A DNA stretch of 64,000 bases, from positions 44,501-108,500 of the forward strand of contig JAFIFW010000009.1 in NCBI GenBank assembly GCA_020831825.1, given 5' to 3'. This document shows positions 8,142 through 18,330 of this stretch, piece by piece (position 1 is the first letter of the stretch; each line of letters begins with the position of its first letter). The DNA comes from Methylophaga sp. GTDB lineage: Bacteria; Pseudomonadota; Gammaproteobacteria; Nitrosococcales; Methylophagaceae. The notes below the pieces were generated by a model. The model worked only from the letters and a program-made list of their open reading frames with translations. It made no database searches and was not told the origin of the DNA. A program made the position numbers and the translations under genes.

Positions 8142-8595
8142 ACACCATAAAGGCTTCAGTCTGTTTGAAGTTCTGATTGCCCTATTTGTACTGGCGGTTG
8201 GCTTATTGGGATTGGCGCACCTCCAGCTGACCACACTCAAAAACGTACAAAGTGCTGAGTTTCGCTCCCAGGCTTCTATCCTAGCTGCCGATATTTTTGA
8301 CAAAATGCGCGCGAACCAGCCAGCCGCCAGAGCAGGAAACTACAACTTTGGATTCAATGATGATGAGCCAGTGGCGCCAAACTCAGTAGCCGATTTTGAT
8401 CTGATTGACTGGCTGGGCGCTGTTTCAGCATCACTCCCTCAAGGCAGCGGCTCAATTGTTTGCCCGAACTTCAACCTAGGCGCAGATTTTATCTGTCAAA
8501 TCACAATCCGCTGGACCGAAACACAAATCGGTGACGCTGACTCTGACTACGGTGAACTCGGGCAGTCAGAATTCATTTTCTCAGGGGCCATCTGA
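8125..8595 (+). CDS. pilV: PilV, type IV pilus minor pilin
   Basis: A 156-aa minor pilin. The leader HHKG is followed by FSLFEVLIALFVLAVGLLGL, with Glu at mature position 5, the usual PilV signature; the body has LTTLKNVQSAEFRSQASILA. PilV contributes to the pilus tip or priming complex with PilW, PilX and PilY1. The gene overlaps the end of fimT, and its TGA overlaps the pilW ATG by one base, implying coupled translation. Confidence 0.9.
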   Translation: MEPVLKHHKGFSLFEVLIALFVLAVGLLGLAHLQLTTLKNVQSAEFRSQASILAADIFDKMRANQPAARAGNYNFGFNDDEPVAPNSVADFDLIDWLGAVSASLPQGSGSIVCPNFNLGADFICQITIRWTETQIGDADSDYGELGQSEFIFSGAI

Positions 8596-9536
8596 TGACT
8601 GGCATGAAACATCTACAAAAGGGGCTGTCCTTAATCGAGCTCATGGTGGCGATTGTGATTGGTTTGCTGTTGGTGGCTGGCGTAACCCAACTCTTTGCCA
8701 ACAATAGCCAGATTTACAATGTCCAGGATAATCGCGCTCGCATTCAGGAAAATGGCCGTTATGCTTTGCACGCCCTGACAGAAGCCATTCAGCGGGCAGG
8801 CTACATCGGTTGTGCAACTCGAAGTGCTCCAAACATTACCAATACACTGAACAGCAACCCCGCTTTCCTTGAAGACTTTGCAGTTTCACTTCAAGGTAAC
8901 AATGCCACCGGACCAAACACCTGGATCCCGTCTCAAGATGCCAGCATCACTAACCCGCTCTCTGGAAATGACATCATTACGGTCAGAACAGGCATCGGCT
9001 CTCCCATTCGGGTACTGGCTCACGACAACAGTAATCAGCAGATTGGGCTGGGCACCAATCATGGTCTCGCCACCAACGACATTGTCATGGTCTCTGATTG
9101 TTTAAGCGCCGTCATCCTTCAAATTGAAAACGTTGTTGGCAACGATATTATTTACGATAACAGTATTGATCTGCAGTTTGATATTCCAAGTGCCCACATC
9201 ACTCGACTGGCGACACGCAGTTTGTACATCAGAGCTAATCCGGACGGACTTCCTGCACTTTATCAACGCATCAACAATGATGCTCCACAGGAACTTGTGT
9301 CAGGAATAGAAAATCTGCAAATCTTGTTTGGTGAAGACACCAACCAGGATGGGGCTGCAAATGTCTATATTTCTGCCAACGCTGTCAGTGATTGGAGCGA
9401 TGTTGTGAGCGTGAGAGTTACGCTCGATGCCACAAGCATTGAAGACAACCTGGCATTACAGCAACGCGCAGAAGGCGATCGCCGTCTAAGCACCAGCTTC
9501 CAGAAAACAATCGCTCTCAGGAACCGATTGCCATGA
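8595..9536 (+). CDS. pilW: PilW, type IV pilus minor pilin
   Basis: A 313-aa minor pilin of the PilW family. The prepilin site is QKG|LSLIELMVAIVIGLLLVAG with Glu5. It is followed by VTQLFANNSQIYNVQDNRAR and QENGRYALHALTEAIQRAGY, typical of PilW. The long C-terminal part is the globular beta domain. It sits in the middle of the pilin operon and overlaps pilX by 4 bp. Confidence 0.92.
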   Translation: MTGMKHLQKGLSLIELMVAIVIGLLLVAGVTQLFANNSQIYNVQDNRARIQENGRYALHALTEAIQRAGYIGCATRSAPNITNTLNSNPAFLEDFAVSLQGNNATGPNTWIPSQDASITNPLSGNDIITVRTGIGSPIRVLAHDNSNQQIGLGTNHGLATNDIVMVSDCLSAVILQIENVVGNDIIYDNSIDLQFDIPSAHITRLATRSLYIRANPDGLPALYQRINNDAPQELVSGIENLQILFGEDTNQDGAANVYISANAVSDWSDVVSVRVTLDATSIEDNLALQQRAEGDRRLSTSFQKTIALRNRLP

Positions 9537-10081
9537 ACCGATTTCATCGTATCAACAATTTACATCAAACTGGCGCCACTCTGATCATTAGCCTGATTGT
9601 TTTGGTGTTGATGACCATTATTGGTCTGGCCGCCATGAGAAGCAGCATGATGCAGGAACGCATGGCGTCGAATACCCGCGACTACGAATTAGCCAGTCAA
9701 GCTGCTGAAACTGCACTTCGCGAAGCCGAGAACTGGCTGATTTCCCAGGTAAATGAACCGATTCCCGGCGCTTCTCGTGTCTGGCTGCTTAATGAGATGC
9801 ATCCCGCCCCCATCGAAGCTCGCAACTGGTGGGAAATGCCGGCAAGAGGACGCGCCTGGTGGATCGCCAATGCCGTTGCTTATGCTGGCCCAGTACTGGC
9901 AAACGTTAACAGCCAACCCAGATCAATTATCGAGCATCAGTCCTTTATCACTGACGACTTACTCATAGGTACAGGTAGCAATAACACCGGTATCGATTAT
10001 TATCGCATCACTGCCCGAGGTTCAGGTGGTAGCGACCAGTCCCGTGTGCTGATACAGAGCACTGTGAGCAAAAGGTATTAA
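9533..10081 (+). CDS. pilX: PilX, type IV pilus minor pilin
   Basis: A 182-aa PilX-family protein. After the short basic leader comes TGATLIISLIVLVLMTIIGL and the conserved AAMRSSMMQERMASNTRDYE. The position-5 glutamate of ordinary pilins is absent after the Gly, as in several PilX proteins. The family works with PilY1 and the other minor pilins at the pilus tip. It begins 4 bp inside pilW and ends 2 bp before pilY1. Confidence 0.9.
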   Translation: MNRFHRINNLHQTGATLIISLIVLVLMTIIGLAAMRSSMMQERMASNTRDYELASQAAETALREAENWLISQVNEPIPGASRVWLLNEMHPAPIEARNWWEMPARGRAWWIANAVAYAGPVLANVNSQPRSIIEHQSFITDDLLIGTGSNNTGIDYYRITARGSGGSDQSRVLIQSTVSKRY

Positions 10082-10083
10082 TC

Positions 10084-13000
10084 ATGAAAAATACATTCAA
10101 AAAATGCCTCCAAATACTCTGTTTGGCTACGCTGTCAACAACAAGCGTCAACAGCTCGGAATTAAATTTATCTCAAGTACCGCTTTACTTAACGACGGGT
10201 GTCGATCCCAACATCATGTTCATCATCGACGACTCTGGTTCGATGATGTGGGAAACGATTCCTGATGAATTGACTTACCGTTTTTTTACCGGCAACATTA
10301 ATACACTACTCTTCTGGCTTTTCCCACCAGTCCATAATTTGCACGGTGGTGGGGAATATTTCGGAACTGGTAATGCCAACTGGGGCCGAATTCCGCACTT
10401 TGACATTGGAGACTTCAGTGCTCATGTGCGATCAGCGCACAATAACCCTGTCTATTACAACCCGGCAATAACCTATCGCCCTTGGGTAAATGCAGATGGC
10501 ACAGTCATGGCCAATGCATCACCATCAGCAGCGATGCGTCGGCCACTGCATCCCGGCTTTGGTACATTTAACCTGACACAGGATTTCACTCATGCTCGAT
10601 GGTGGAATAGTGACGGTACAACAGACAACACCAGTAGAAGTGTTTTTCCAGCGACCTACTATCACTACATCGGGGGCGATGAAGAAAACCGAAATAGCTA
10701 CGATCATGTCGAGATAAAGCCGGAAAACGCACCTTTCACAGGCCATGGCAGAGAGAATCGCACCGATTGCGCAAGCGCCCCAAGCTGTACTTACCATGAA
10801 GAAATTCAGAACTTTGCGAACTGGTACAGCTATTACCGTAACCGGATTTTTGCCTCGCGGGCAGGAATAGGTCGAGCATTTGTTGATTTTGATGGTGGTA
10901 TGAGAGTCGGCTATGGCACAATCAACCACAACCGAACCACTACATCCAATCTCGACGGCATCCCCGGGCGAACTGTCGTTCAAGGAGTTCGAGACTTCAG
11001 CGGGGCTAATAAAACAGCTTTCTTCGATGTACTTTACAACAGACCAATTCCTGCTCAAGGCACGCCTTTACGCAGAGCACTGGAAGGCGCTGGAGAATAT
11101 TTCTCGAGAAATGACGTAAGTGGGCCTTGGAGTGACACTCCGGGAATAGTTTCACCCGGTGAAAGCTCAGCAGATCACCTTTCCTGTCGACAAAGCTTTA
11201 CTATCCTCATGACTGATGGATACACAACCGGCGATTTTCTGAGTGCCGGTTATGGAGCAGCAGACAGTACTCGCAGAGCAAACATTGATGGTACCAGCTC
11301 CAGCGTCACCAACTTGCATCCCACCAACCCGGCTCTCAACTACACCTATACTCCCATAGATCCATTTCAAGACGGCATGGCTCACAATCTTGCTGATGTG
11401 GCAATGTACTACTGGCAGCGAGATCTGAGACCCGATCTAGACAACCGAGTGCCTACGTCCTCTGTCAATGAGGCTTTCTGGCAGCACATGGTAACCTTTG
11501 GTATTGGACTTGGGGTCTCAGGTTCGATCAACCCTGATGATGCCTGGCAAGCTTTTCACGATGGAACCACAATCAACTGGCCAGATCCTGAGTGGAATTT
11601 TATCAACTGTGGCAATAGCCCAAATGCACGCGCATGTGCACCTCGAATAGATGATCTCCTGCATGCAGCCATCAACAGCCGAGGCGGATTCTTTAGTGTT
11701 GATGATCCAGATAGTTTTGCGGCTGAATTGCAAGGTGTATTGTCAAATATTGTTGACCGCACGTCTTCAGCTGCCTCAGTTGCCTTGAATTCAGGAACCA
11801 TTTCTGGTGACACACGCGTCTATCAGGCACGCTTTGAGAGCGGTGGCTGGACCGGTCAGCTTCTTGCCTATCAAATTGAAAGCAACGGCACCTTGGGTGC
11901 GCTTGAATGGGATGCTGGAAGCCTGATGCTCGCAGCGAATAGTCGCGTTATTGTTTCCCATGATGGAACGAATGGTGTGCCGTTTCGCTGGAACAACCTC
12001 TCAGCCTCTCAACAAAGTCAACTGCTGAGTGAAAACGTACTCAACTATGTTCGCGGTGAACAAGCCAACGAGATTACCAATGGTGGTACATTTCGAAATC
12101 GATCTCGAGTGCTTGGTGATATCATCAATTCAAGTCCTGTATTTTCAGGCGCACCTAACTCGAGATATCCAGATAACTGGGGAATCGGGGCTGCAGAAAA
12201 TGCACAACCCTACCGAAATTTTCGTGTCGCACAAGCCAACCGTACCCCTCTAGTGCTGGTAGGTGCGAATGACGGTATGCTACATGGCTTTAACGCTACC
12301 ACTGGTGTTGAGATATTCGCTTATGTTCCGGCCAGTGTTATTTCTAATTTACCGTTGCTGACAGATCCTAACTACAATCATCGATATTATGTCGATGGCA
12401 ACCCAACCATTGTTGACGCCTTTATCAATGGGGTATGGAAAACCATACTGGTCTCTGGACTGGGTGCCGGCGGACAAGGTATTTTTGCACTTGATATCAC
12501 AGATCCCGACTCGTTTTCATCTGAGGCTGGGGCATCTGCTAACGTCTTGTGGGAATTTACTGATTTTGATGATCGGGATATGGGGTATACGCTGGGTCAG
12601 CCTAGCATCGTTCGTCTTAACAATGGTAGCTGGGCCGCAATATTCAGCGGCGGTTACAACAATACTGCTGACAATGGCAATACCGGTGACAGTACCAACG
12701 ATAGCTTAACCGGTAATGCCGTACTTTATATCGTTGACCTTGCCACTGGTGACTTGATCAGGAAATTTGATACCGGCGTAGGACGAGCACAGGATCCCAC
12801 CGGCAATAACAGGCCTAACGGACTCGCCTCTCCAGCGGTTGTGGATATTAATGGTAACTATAGCGCTGACGCTGTCTATGCAGGTGATTTATTTGGCAAC
12901 GTCTGGAAAATAAATCTAGCCGGTAATGATCCAGCAAGTTGGAATTTTGCCTACCTGACGGGTGGAATCCCCCAACCTCTGTTCACCGCTTGCCATGGAA

Positions 13001-13764
13001 CAATATGCAACGCCAGTAATCTACAACCCATCACCACACGACCTCAGGTCGTTCGTCATCCTTCCGGTGCAGGGTATATTGTCCTGTTCGGTACTGGTCA
13101 ATACATGGAAGTCGGTGATAATGCAATAACGGGTCAGACCACTCAGAGTTACTATGCGATTTGGGACAAAGCACAACCAACCCTAACACCTTTCAATCGA
13201 GGTAACCTGCTGGAGCAGGAAATCATGTTCGAGATCAACCAGGCAAATGGAGATTTCCGCGTCACCTCTGACACCAGCATTGATTGGAGTAGTCATAATG
13301 GCTGGTTTATGGATCTGCAATACGGTGCTGATAATTTCGGTGAGCGCCAAGTCAGCAATGCTCTGGTTAGAAGCAACAGAATTATATTCACCACACTGCT
13401 GCCCTCTGTAGATCCCTGTGAATTTGGTGGCAGCGGCTGGCTGATGGAGCTGGATATCTTTTCAGGTGCAAGATTGCCGTTCTCGCCTTTCGATCTCAAT
13501 AACGATGGTGTCTTTGATATCAATGACTTTATCAATGTTGGAGACATCACTGGCGATGGTAATGACGATTACCTGCCTGCCAGCGGCCGAAAGTCAACCG
13601 TGGGAATTATCCCAACACCGAGCATCGTCAATGACACTGGCGGACAACGCGAATACAAGTTCCTGAGTGGTTCTTCTGGCGAAATTGAAGTCATCACGGA
13701 AAACCCTGGTCCCGGTGAAACTGGCCGCCAGTCCTGGTATCCGCTAGATTTTATCTTTCAATGA
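10084..13764 (+). CDS. pilY1: PilY1, pilus tip adhesin / calcium-binding protein
   Basis: A 1226-aa exported protein. It has an N-terminal signal peptide (residues about 1-25) and then an immediate von Willebrand A-like fold with a complete MIDAS start, DDSGSM at residues 49-54. The C-terminal half is the PilY1 beta-propeller (blocks such as LVGANDGMLHGFNATTGVEI and VYAGDLFGNVWKINLAGNDP). Near residues 1136-1160 lies a calcium-loop segment DLNNDGVFDINDF. PilY1 acts at the pilus tip in adhesion, twitching and surface sensing, and controls pilus retraction through calcium. The length is in the family range and the frame is intact. Confidence 0.95.
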   Translation: MKNTFKKCLQILCLATLSTTSVNSSELNLSQVPLYLTTGVDPNIMFIIDDSGSMMWETIPDELTYRFFTGNINTLLFWLFPPVHNLHGGGEYFGTGNANWGRIPHFDIGDFSAHVRSAHNNPVYYNPAITYRPWVNADGTVMANASPSAAMRRPLHPGFGTFNLTQDFTHARWWNSDGTTDNTSRSVFPATYYHYIGGDEENRNSYDHVEIKPENAPFTGHGRENRTDCASAPSCTYHEEIQNFANWYSYYRNRIFASRAGIGRAFVDFDGGMRVGYGTINHNRTTTSNLDGIPGRTVVQGVRDFSGANKTAFFDVLYNRPIPAQGTPLRRALEGAGEYFSRNDVSGPWSDTPGIVSPGESSADHLSCRQSFTILMTDGYTTGDFLSAGYGAADSTRRANIDGTSSSVTNLHPTNPALNYTYTPIDPFQDGMAHNLADVAMYYWQRDLRPDLDNRVPTSSVNEAFWQHMVTFGIGLGVSGSINPDDAWQAFHDGTTINWPDPEWNFINCGNSPNARACAPRIDDLLHAAINSRGGFFSVDDPDSFAAELQGVLSNIVDRTSSAASVALNSGTISGDTRVYQARFESGGWTGQLLAYQIESNGTLGALEWDAGSLMLAANSRVIVSHDGTNGVPFRWNNLSASQQSQLLSENVLNYVRGEQANEITNGGTFRNRSRVLGDIINSSPVFSGAPNSRYPDNWGIGAAENAQPYRNFRVAQANRTPLVLVGANDGMLHGFNATTGVEIFAYVPASVISNLPLLTDPNYNHRYYVDGNPTIVDAFINGVWKTILVSGLGAGGQGIFALDITDPDSFSSEAGASANVLWEFTDFDDRDMGYTLGQPSIVRLNNGSWAAIFSGGYNNTADNGNTGDSTNDSLTGNAVLYIVDLATGDLIRKFDTGVGRAQDPTGNNRPNGLASPAVVDINGNYSADAVYAGDLFGNVWKINLAGNDPASWNFAYLTGGIPQPLFTACHGTICNASNLQPITTRPQVVRHPSGAGYIVLFGTGQYMEVGDNAITGQTTQSYYAIWDKAQPTLTPFNRGNLLEQEIMFEINQANGDFRVTSDTSIDWSSHNGWFMDLQYGADNFGERQVSNALVRSNRIIFTTLLPSVDPCEFGGSGWLMELDIFSGARLPFSPFDLNNDGVFDINDFINVGDITGDGNDDYLPASGRKSTVGIIPTPSIVNDTGGQREYKFLSGSSGEIEVITENPGPGETGRQSWYPLDFIFQ

Positions 13765-13780
13765 TTTGGGAGTTTGACTG

Positions 13781-14098
13781 ATGATCAACCGGTTTTTCAA
13801 AATCTGCACAGGATTATCAATAATCGTAGTGACTACTACCTCTGTACTGGCAATGGTTCCTTATCAGCTTTCTGGAACAGTTAGCCAGCTGAGCTTAGAT
13901 ATTCGCCAGATCGTTGTTGATACCACACGATATGAACTCTCCGATCAGTTGCTGATTGATGGAATACCGTCAGATATTACTCAATTGCCAATCAAAACTG
14001 GAAGTCATATCGGCATTACTTTGCGACAGCAAGCCCTTGGCGATCTCCCTCTTATTGAAGAAATCTGGCTGCTGGACACTCAGGAGGAGTCACAATGA
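13781..14098 (+). CDS. pilY2: PilY2-like small exported protein
   Basis: A 105-aa protein with an N-terminal signal peptide (a hydrophobic run, then VLAM), followed by a small beta-rich body beginning VPYQLSGTVSQLSLDIRQIV. The name rests on size, export signal and position between pilY1 and pilE, which is where pilY2 lies in Pseudomonas aeruginosa. I see no catalytic motif. Its stop overlaps the pilE start by 4 bp. Confidence 0.65.
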   Translation: MINRFFKICTGLSIIVVTTTSVLAMVPYQLSGTVSQLSLDIRQIVVDTTRYELSDQLLIDGIPSDITQLPIKTGSHIGITLRQQALGDLPLIEEIWLLDTQEESQ

Positions 14099-14490
14099 TT
14101 AATAAGGTTAGAGACAGGCAATCTGGTTTCACACTGATCGAACTATTAATTGCTATCGCTATCGTAGCGATTATTGTCTCCATCGCCTACCCATCCTACC
14201 TGACCCAGGTACAGCAAACCCGCCGCGCCAATGCTCAGGCCGATCTGGTAGAACTGGCCGCTTACATGCAGCGGTTTTACACCGAAAACTTTACCTATGC
14301 TGGTGCTGCATTGCCTTACAACACCTCACCCAAATCAGGCGGCCAGAGCTTTTACAACATTGCGCTTGGTAATGCAACTGCAACCACTTATACACTCACT
14401 GCGACACCACAGGGTCCCCAAGTAGGTGATTCTTGTGGCAATATGACAATAAACCAGCGCGGTCAGGGAACACCGGCAAATTGTTGGTGA
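14095..14490 (+). CDS. pilE: PilE-type pilin
   Basis: A 131-aa type IV pilin. The leader MINKVRDRQSG is cut before FTLIELLIAIAIVAIIVSIA, with Glu5. A long N-terminal helix follows (AYPSYLTQVQQTRRANAQAD), and the C-terminal part has two cysteines in GDSCGNMTINQRGQGTPANC that can form the D-region loop. PilE in this operon context is a minor pilin of the FimU-PilVWXE set. It is the last gene and is followed by a terminator. Confidence 0.9.
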   Translation: MINKVRDRQSGFTLIELLIAIAIVAIIVSIAYPSYLTQVQQTRRANAQADLVELAAYMQRFYTENFTYAGAALPYNTSPKSGGQSFYNIALGNATATTYTLTATPQGPQVGDSCGNMTINQRGQGTPANCW

Positions 14491-14521
14491 ATGCTGTTTT
14501 TGATGCGGATCGTTAAAATCA

Positions 14522-14551
14522 AAAAAATGCCGACTTTCGTCGGCATTTTTG
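14522..14551. terminator. bidirectional terminator between pilE and the adhesin gene
   Basis: An 8-bp GC-rich stem ATGCCGAC / GTCGGCAT (14527-14534 and 14539-14546) with a 4-nt loop is flanked by A-run and T-run arms. It can end transcripts from both the rightward pilin operon and the leftward adhesin gene. Confidence 0.85.
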
Positions 14552-14570
14552 TTTTGAATACCGGCCGGAA

Positions 14571-17500
14571 TTAACTTTGATCAACCTGAATCTGACCTTG
14601 TGAAACCAATGAGTTTATGATCTCAGCTTGTTGCGTGTTTGGATCATAATGCCCCACACCAAGATCACCCAATGAGGTCCCTTGTAGAGTTATTGTTTGA
14701 AATTCAGCACCATCTCCATTGGGAGACAGGTTCAACACCACATCATCACCCACTTGTTCGATCCTGATGTAATCAGTGAGGTTGCCTGCTTCTTCACCCT
14801 GTAACAAGTCAGAAATATCCAGAACATCCGCCTGACCGTTATTGAAGTCGGTAATCGTGTCAGATGCCGGCCTGAAAACACTGGCATCGCCACTTTTCCA
14901 GACAAACACATCGCGGCCACCACCGCCAGTCATTACATCGTTGCCAGCACCACCATATATAATCTCATTCGCCTCAGTACCAATCAGGATGTCAGCACCA
15001 CGAGTGCCTTCGAGCAAAACCGGTGGCAACGCAGTCACGGTGACATTAAGCGGAACCTCAGTTGTAGCAGTGAGTGAACCACAGACTTCTGATGGATCCA
15101 GGGTGCCAGCCAAACTTTCTTCTGAAGTTGCCGAGACAGTAAGCTGAAACTCCGTGGTCTCATAAACGGCATTCGGCGGTACTTGCAAGGATAGTGATGA
15201 TAAATCCCAATCCTTGACATCGATCTCATTCAAATCATCTGTGGCGGTAAATGTATGCGTGCCATCAGTCAACACAAAACCTGATGGAATATTGCTGACC
15301 ACAATTTTTGTAATGCTTTCTGAGCCATCGGTATCAGTCAACGCGGCAGAGATTGACAGTAAAATTGAATCACCCGCTTCGACAGTAATTTCACCCACAC
15401 TGTCAACCAGCTCTGTGTAGGTGATGCTATTGATCAGATAGTCATCGCCTTCACCTTTGGCAGAAAATCTGATTTCGTTGAATGCAACACCACTACTGGG
15501 TTGGAAGGTGTAAGGCCCATCAACTCTGTCAGTGCCACCCGCATGCTCAAGTGACTCAATAAAGACGCCGTCCATGTAGAAGGAAATAACCGCAGTTTCT
15601 CCTTCAATGGCACCACTTCCGGTCACAGAATTATAGTTATATCCATGCTTCCATGCGAAGGATACATCAACCGTAGTCACATCATTTTCAAATTTAACGA
15701 CCAGATGTTCAGAGGCGTCCAGGTTGAAGTCAAAACCAAGTTCATCAGGATGCCCTTGGTTTGCCCCACCGAATGTGGCACCAGAGACACCAAATCCAGG
15801 TGCAAAAGTACCACCGCGAATTGAAATATCGACGGGGGTTGCTCCAGGTGCGTCAGGATCAACACCCGCAGCAAATGCCAGTACGGTGTATGTACCCGAA
15901 GTATCGGTAACATTATCTTTGTTGATGGTAACTGTACGAGTCTCTTTGCTTGAAACAGACAGCAATGGGGCATCAGCCACAGGCGTCACGTCAATAGTCA
16001 TGGTGCCAGATGAAGAGCTCCAATCGGTACCATCAGACACGCTGAACTCAAAGCTCGCGTAATCGGATCTCATGTTACCCGTTTCGGTATCGTCAGCATA
16101 TTCGTCACGACCAGACTCATTAGGATTTGGCATAAACGTCAACAGGCCGTTTTCAATATCTTCAACAGAAATTTCAAGACCTGCTTCTGTCACAGCAACG
16201 CCATCAAACAAAAGCTGACCATCGAGTGGCAATGAGTCGATCCGGACAAACTGCAAGGCATCGCCATCAGCATCCGTGTATCTGAAATCACCCAACTGGA
16301 AGGTCAGTAAAGTATCTTCACAAGTAATAACATAAGAGCTAAGTGTTTCAGGTATGTCATTCAGCCCGTTAATGAAAATGGTCAGTATGGCTTGATCTGT
16401 ATCACCATCACCGTCCGCAATGGTGTATGTGAATACATCCGTTTCTATGACGCCATCCGGCAGGTATGACATGTCTGTTGTCAATGTGTAAACATAACTG
16501 CCATCATTGTTCAATACCAAAGTGCCAAATGCCCCTTGCAAGGCAGTACCAATTGAGCCAACCTCAGCGCCGGCTCTTACTCCGATAACGGCACCACCAT
16601 CTGCGCCAAGATTATCATTGTCCAAAACATTGCCGCTGACTTCAGTCTCATTCTGGCTTAGTTCATTGGTGTCATCCTCGGCGACCGGTACATCATCCAC
16701 AACACTGATGACACCGCTCAAATCAGCCGCAATAGTCTCGCTAACTTCATCGCCATCACCATCGGTTACTGTGACCGTTGCAGACACGCCCACCAGCCCC
16801 GCGGGCAGCGTTAAGCTGTCAATCCCCGCCAGCGGGTGATCCAGTGGTGCTGATTGTGTCACGGTAACTTCGCCGTCATCCGCGATCTCTATGCGAATGA
16901 CTTCAGTACCATTCGCAACACCTATCACCGCTCCATCGTCCAGTGAAAAGACTACGGCTTCTCCACCACTGGTCAAATCGTGTGCAAGACTTTCATTCAA
17001 GATCAGTTCGTATCCCGCAATGACGGTATCACCCTCACCATCAGCGCCATATGTAACCGTTACCGCAGACAACAACGCCGCAGCCACTGAGCCTGTTGCG
17101 ACTGAGGTGCCACCCTCTATCGTTTCGCTATCTTGTGTCACAAACACAAGTTCGCCAAGGTCAACAGCTTCAACGCTTACTTCCGGTACGTCATCTTGAA
17201 CGTCGATAACAAGAACACCACTACCTGTCTGCCCAGCCGTATCTGTAACAGTGACTATTATTGTTTCTGCCGCCTCAACCAGTTCATCGTTGTCTGGTTT
17301 TTCATGTGTGATGCTGCTGGATAATTCGAAATGGTATTGGACTTCACCTGTAAGGTTATCGTATGAGGTGATGGTAATGACACCAAGTGAAGTTCCGATG
17401 ACATTGATATCAGAGCCATCGGCAAGTTGGTCGATGGGTATGACATTGCCATTGATTGACAAGTTGACGATATCACTCAAGCCGTCTGGATCGTCAATGA

Positions 17501-18170
17501 AGAAATTTCCCGAAAAACTTGCAGATCCACTTGATGGATTAGTACCGTGAGGTAAGCCGGCTTCGTTGACCAGCGCCCTGGCAACAATTTGGTTATCACC
17601 GGAAGGTGGCAACCGTTCGCCAGTGAGTACCAGGGGAGGAAGGTTTGCTGATTCAATGGGCGGAAACACGGCATCATCGCCATCACTCAAAAGGCCCGAT
17701 ATCGGCTCAGGATCAAAAAAGTTGACGCTAATACCTGTGGTATCAAAACCATGGTCAGGTCTGGTTTCAGGGGCATTGAACTGGTTGTAGAAAGGTTCAC
17801 GTGTACCTTCACTGCCCGCTTCAGGGCCTGCACCAGCAGCTGTTGCTTCAGCAATTTGTGTCGGGTCTGCACCTTCGAGGATGGCTTGCTGGATGAGGTC
17901 AATTTCATCAGCCAAGGCCTCATCTTGTGCGTCTGCCAAGGGAGCTGTTGGATCGAACACTTCAGAATCCAGAAGTGCGTTTGAGGTTCTGCCCAAATCC
18001 ATGACGCTGCCATCAGCAAAATGAATCTCAAGCGCACCATCTGCTCCTGTGCTGATTAAGTCATTTTGGAAAACTTTGTCACCGACTTGTAGGTGGCGAA
18101 TACTTCCATCTGTGGAAACGGCTGTTGCCGTTCCGATTAATACTGTCACTGTACCTATTTCTGTCGCCAT
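14571..18170 (-). CDS. LapA-like RTX adhesin with retention module
   Basis: A 1199-aa type I secreted surface adhesin. Residues 1-100 form the retention module seen in LapA-type proteins (MATEIGTVTVLIGTATAVST, then FADGSVMDLGR). It keeps the protein plugged in the outer-membrane pore. TAAG at residues 110-113 matches the site cut by the periplasmic protease LapG. Then come Ig-like, T1SS-143-type and VCBS-like domains with many DGDGD repeats (about 330-600 and beyond). A C-terminal RTX segment (GTRGADILIGTEANEIIYGG, residues 1055-1085) and a secretion signal complete it. It is short for the family. No lapG, lapD or transporter genes lie in the window. A sigma-54-like promoter precedes it. Confidence 0.88.
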   Translation of the reverse strand: MATEIGTVTVLIGTATAVSTDGSIRHLQVGDKVFQNDLISTGADGALEIHFADGSVMDLGRTSNALLDSEVFDPTAPLADAQDEALADEIDLIQQAILEGADPTQIAEATAAGAGPEAGSEGTREPFYNQFNAPETRPDHGFDTTGISVNFFDPEPISGLLSDGDDAVFPPIESANLPPLVLTGERLPPSGDNQIVARALVNEAGLPHGTNPSSGSASFSGNFFIDDPDGLSDIVNLSINGNVIPIDQLADGSDINVIGTSLGVITITSYDNLTGEVQYHFELSSSITHEKPDNDELVEAAETIIVTVTDTAGQTGSGVLVIDVQDDVPEVSVEAVDLGELVFVTQDSETIEGGTSVATGSVAAALLSAVTVTYGADGEGDTVIAGYELILNESLAHDLTSGGEAVVFSLDDGAVIGVANGTEVIRIEIADDGEVTVTQSAPLDHPLAGIDSLTLPAGLVGVSATVTVTDGDGDEVSETIAADLSGVISVVDDVPVAEDDTNELSQNETEVSGNVLDNDNLGADGGAVIGVRAGAEVGSIGTALQGAFGTLVLNNDGSYVYTLTTDMSYLPDGVIETDVFTYTIADGDGDTDQAILTIFINGLNDIPETLSSYVITCEDTLLTFQLGDFRYTDADGDALQFVRIDSLPLDGQLLFDGVAVTEAGLEISVEDIENGLLTFMPNPNESGRDEYADDTETGNMRSDYASFEFSVSDGTDWSSSSGTMTIDVTPVADAPLLSVSSKETRTVTINKDNVTDTSGTYTVLAFAAGVDPDAPGATPVDISIRGGTFAPGFGVSGATFGGANQGHPDELGFDFNLDASEHLVVKFENDVTTVDVSFAWKHGYNYNSVTGSGAIEGETAVISFYMDGVFIESLEHAGGTDRVDGPYTFQPSSGVAFNEIRFSAKGEGDDYLINSITYTELVDSVGEITVEAGDSILLSISAALTDTDGSESITKIVVSNIPSGFVLTDGTHTFTATDDLNEIDVKDWDLSSLSLQVPPNAVYETTEFQLTVSATSEESLAGTLDPSEVCGSLTATTEVPLNVTVTALPPVLLEGTRGADILIGTEANEIIYGGAGNDVMTGGGGRDVFVWKSGDASVFRPASDTITDFNNGQADVLDISDLLQGEEAGNLTDYIRIEQVGDDVVLNLSPNGDGAEFQTITLQGTSLGDLGVGHYDPNTQQAEIINSLVSQGQIQVDQS

Positions 18171-18214
18171 GAGCGTGTCTCCATGAGTCCCCCGATTGTT
18201 AGCGTATTTGTGAC

Positions 18215-18230
18215 GGCAAAAATTGTGCCT
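18215..18230 (-). promoter_or_regulatory. sigma-54-like promoter of the adhesin gene
   Basis: The minus strand reads AGGCACAATTTTTGCC, with GG and GC 10 nt apart and a GGCAC / TTGC pair matching all core positions except the first T. The start point would be near 18204, about 34 nt before the ATG at 18170. It resembles the two flagellar promoters in this window. Confidence 0.6.
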
Positions 18231-18330
18231 ATTCGGGTATCTTTATGGTGCCAGTATGCAATTTTTACAGCTGGATATCTATCGTACTTAGGTACAGGTT
18301 TTTAAATAAATTTGTAATATTTTGACTGAC

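Noticed and set aside
14842..17984. Several long open frames on the plus strand opposite the adhesin
   Set aside because: They are antisense shadows of a repetitive, GC-biased coding sequence, lack ribosome-binding sites and show Ser/Thr/Pro-rich low-complexity translations.
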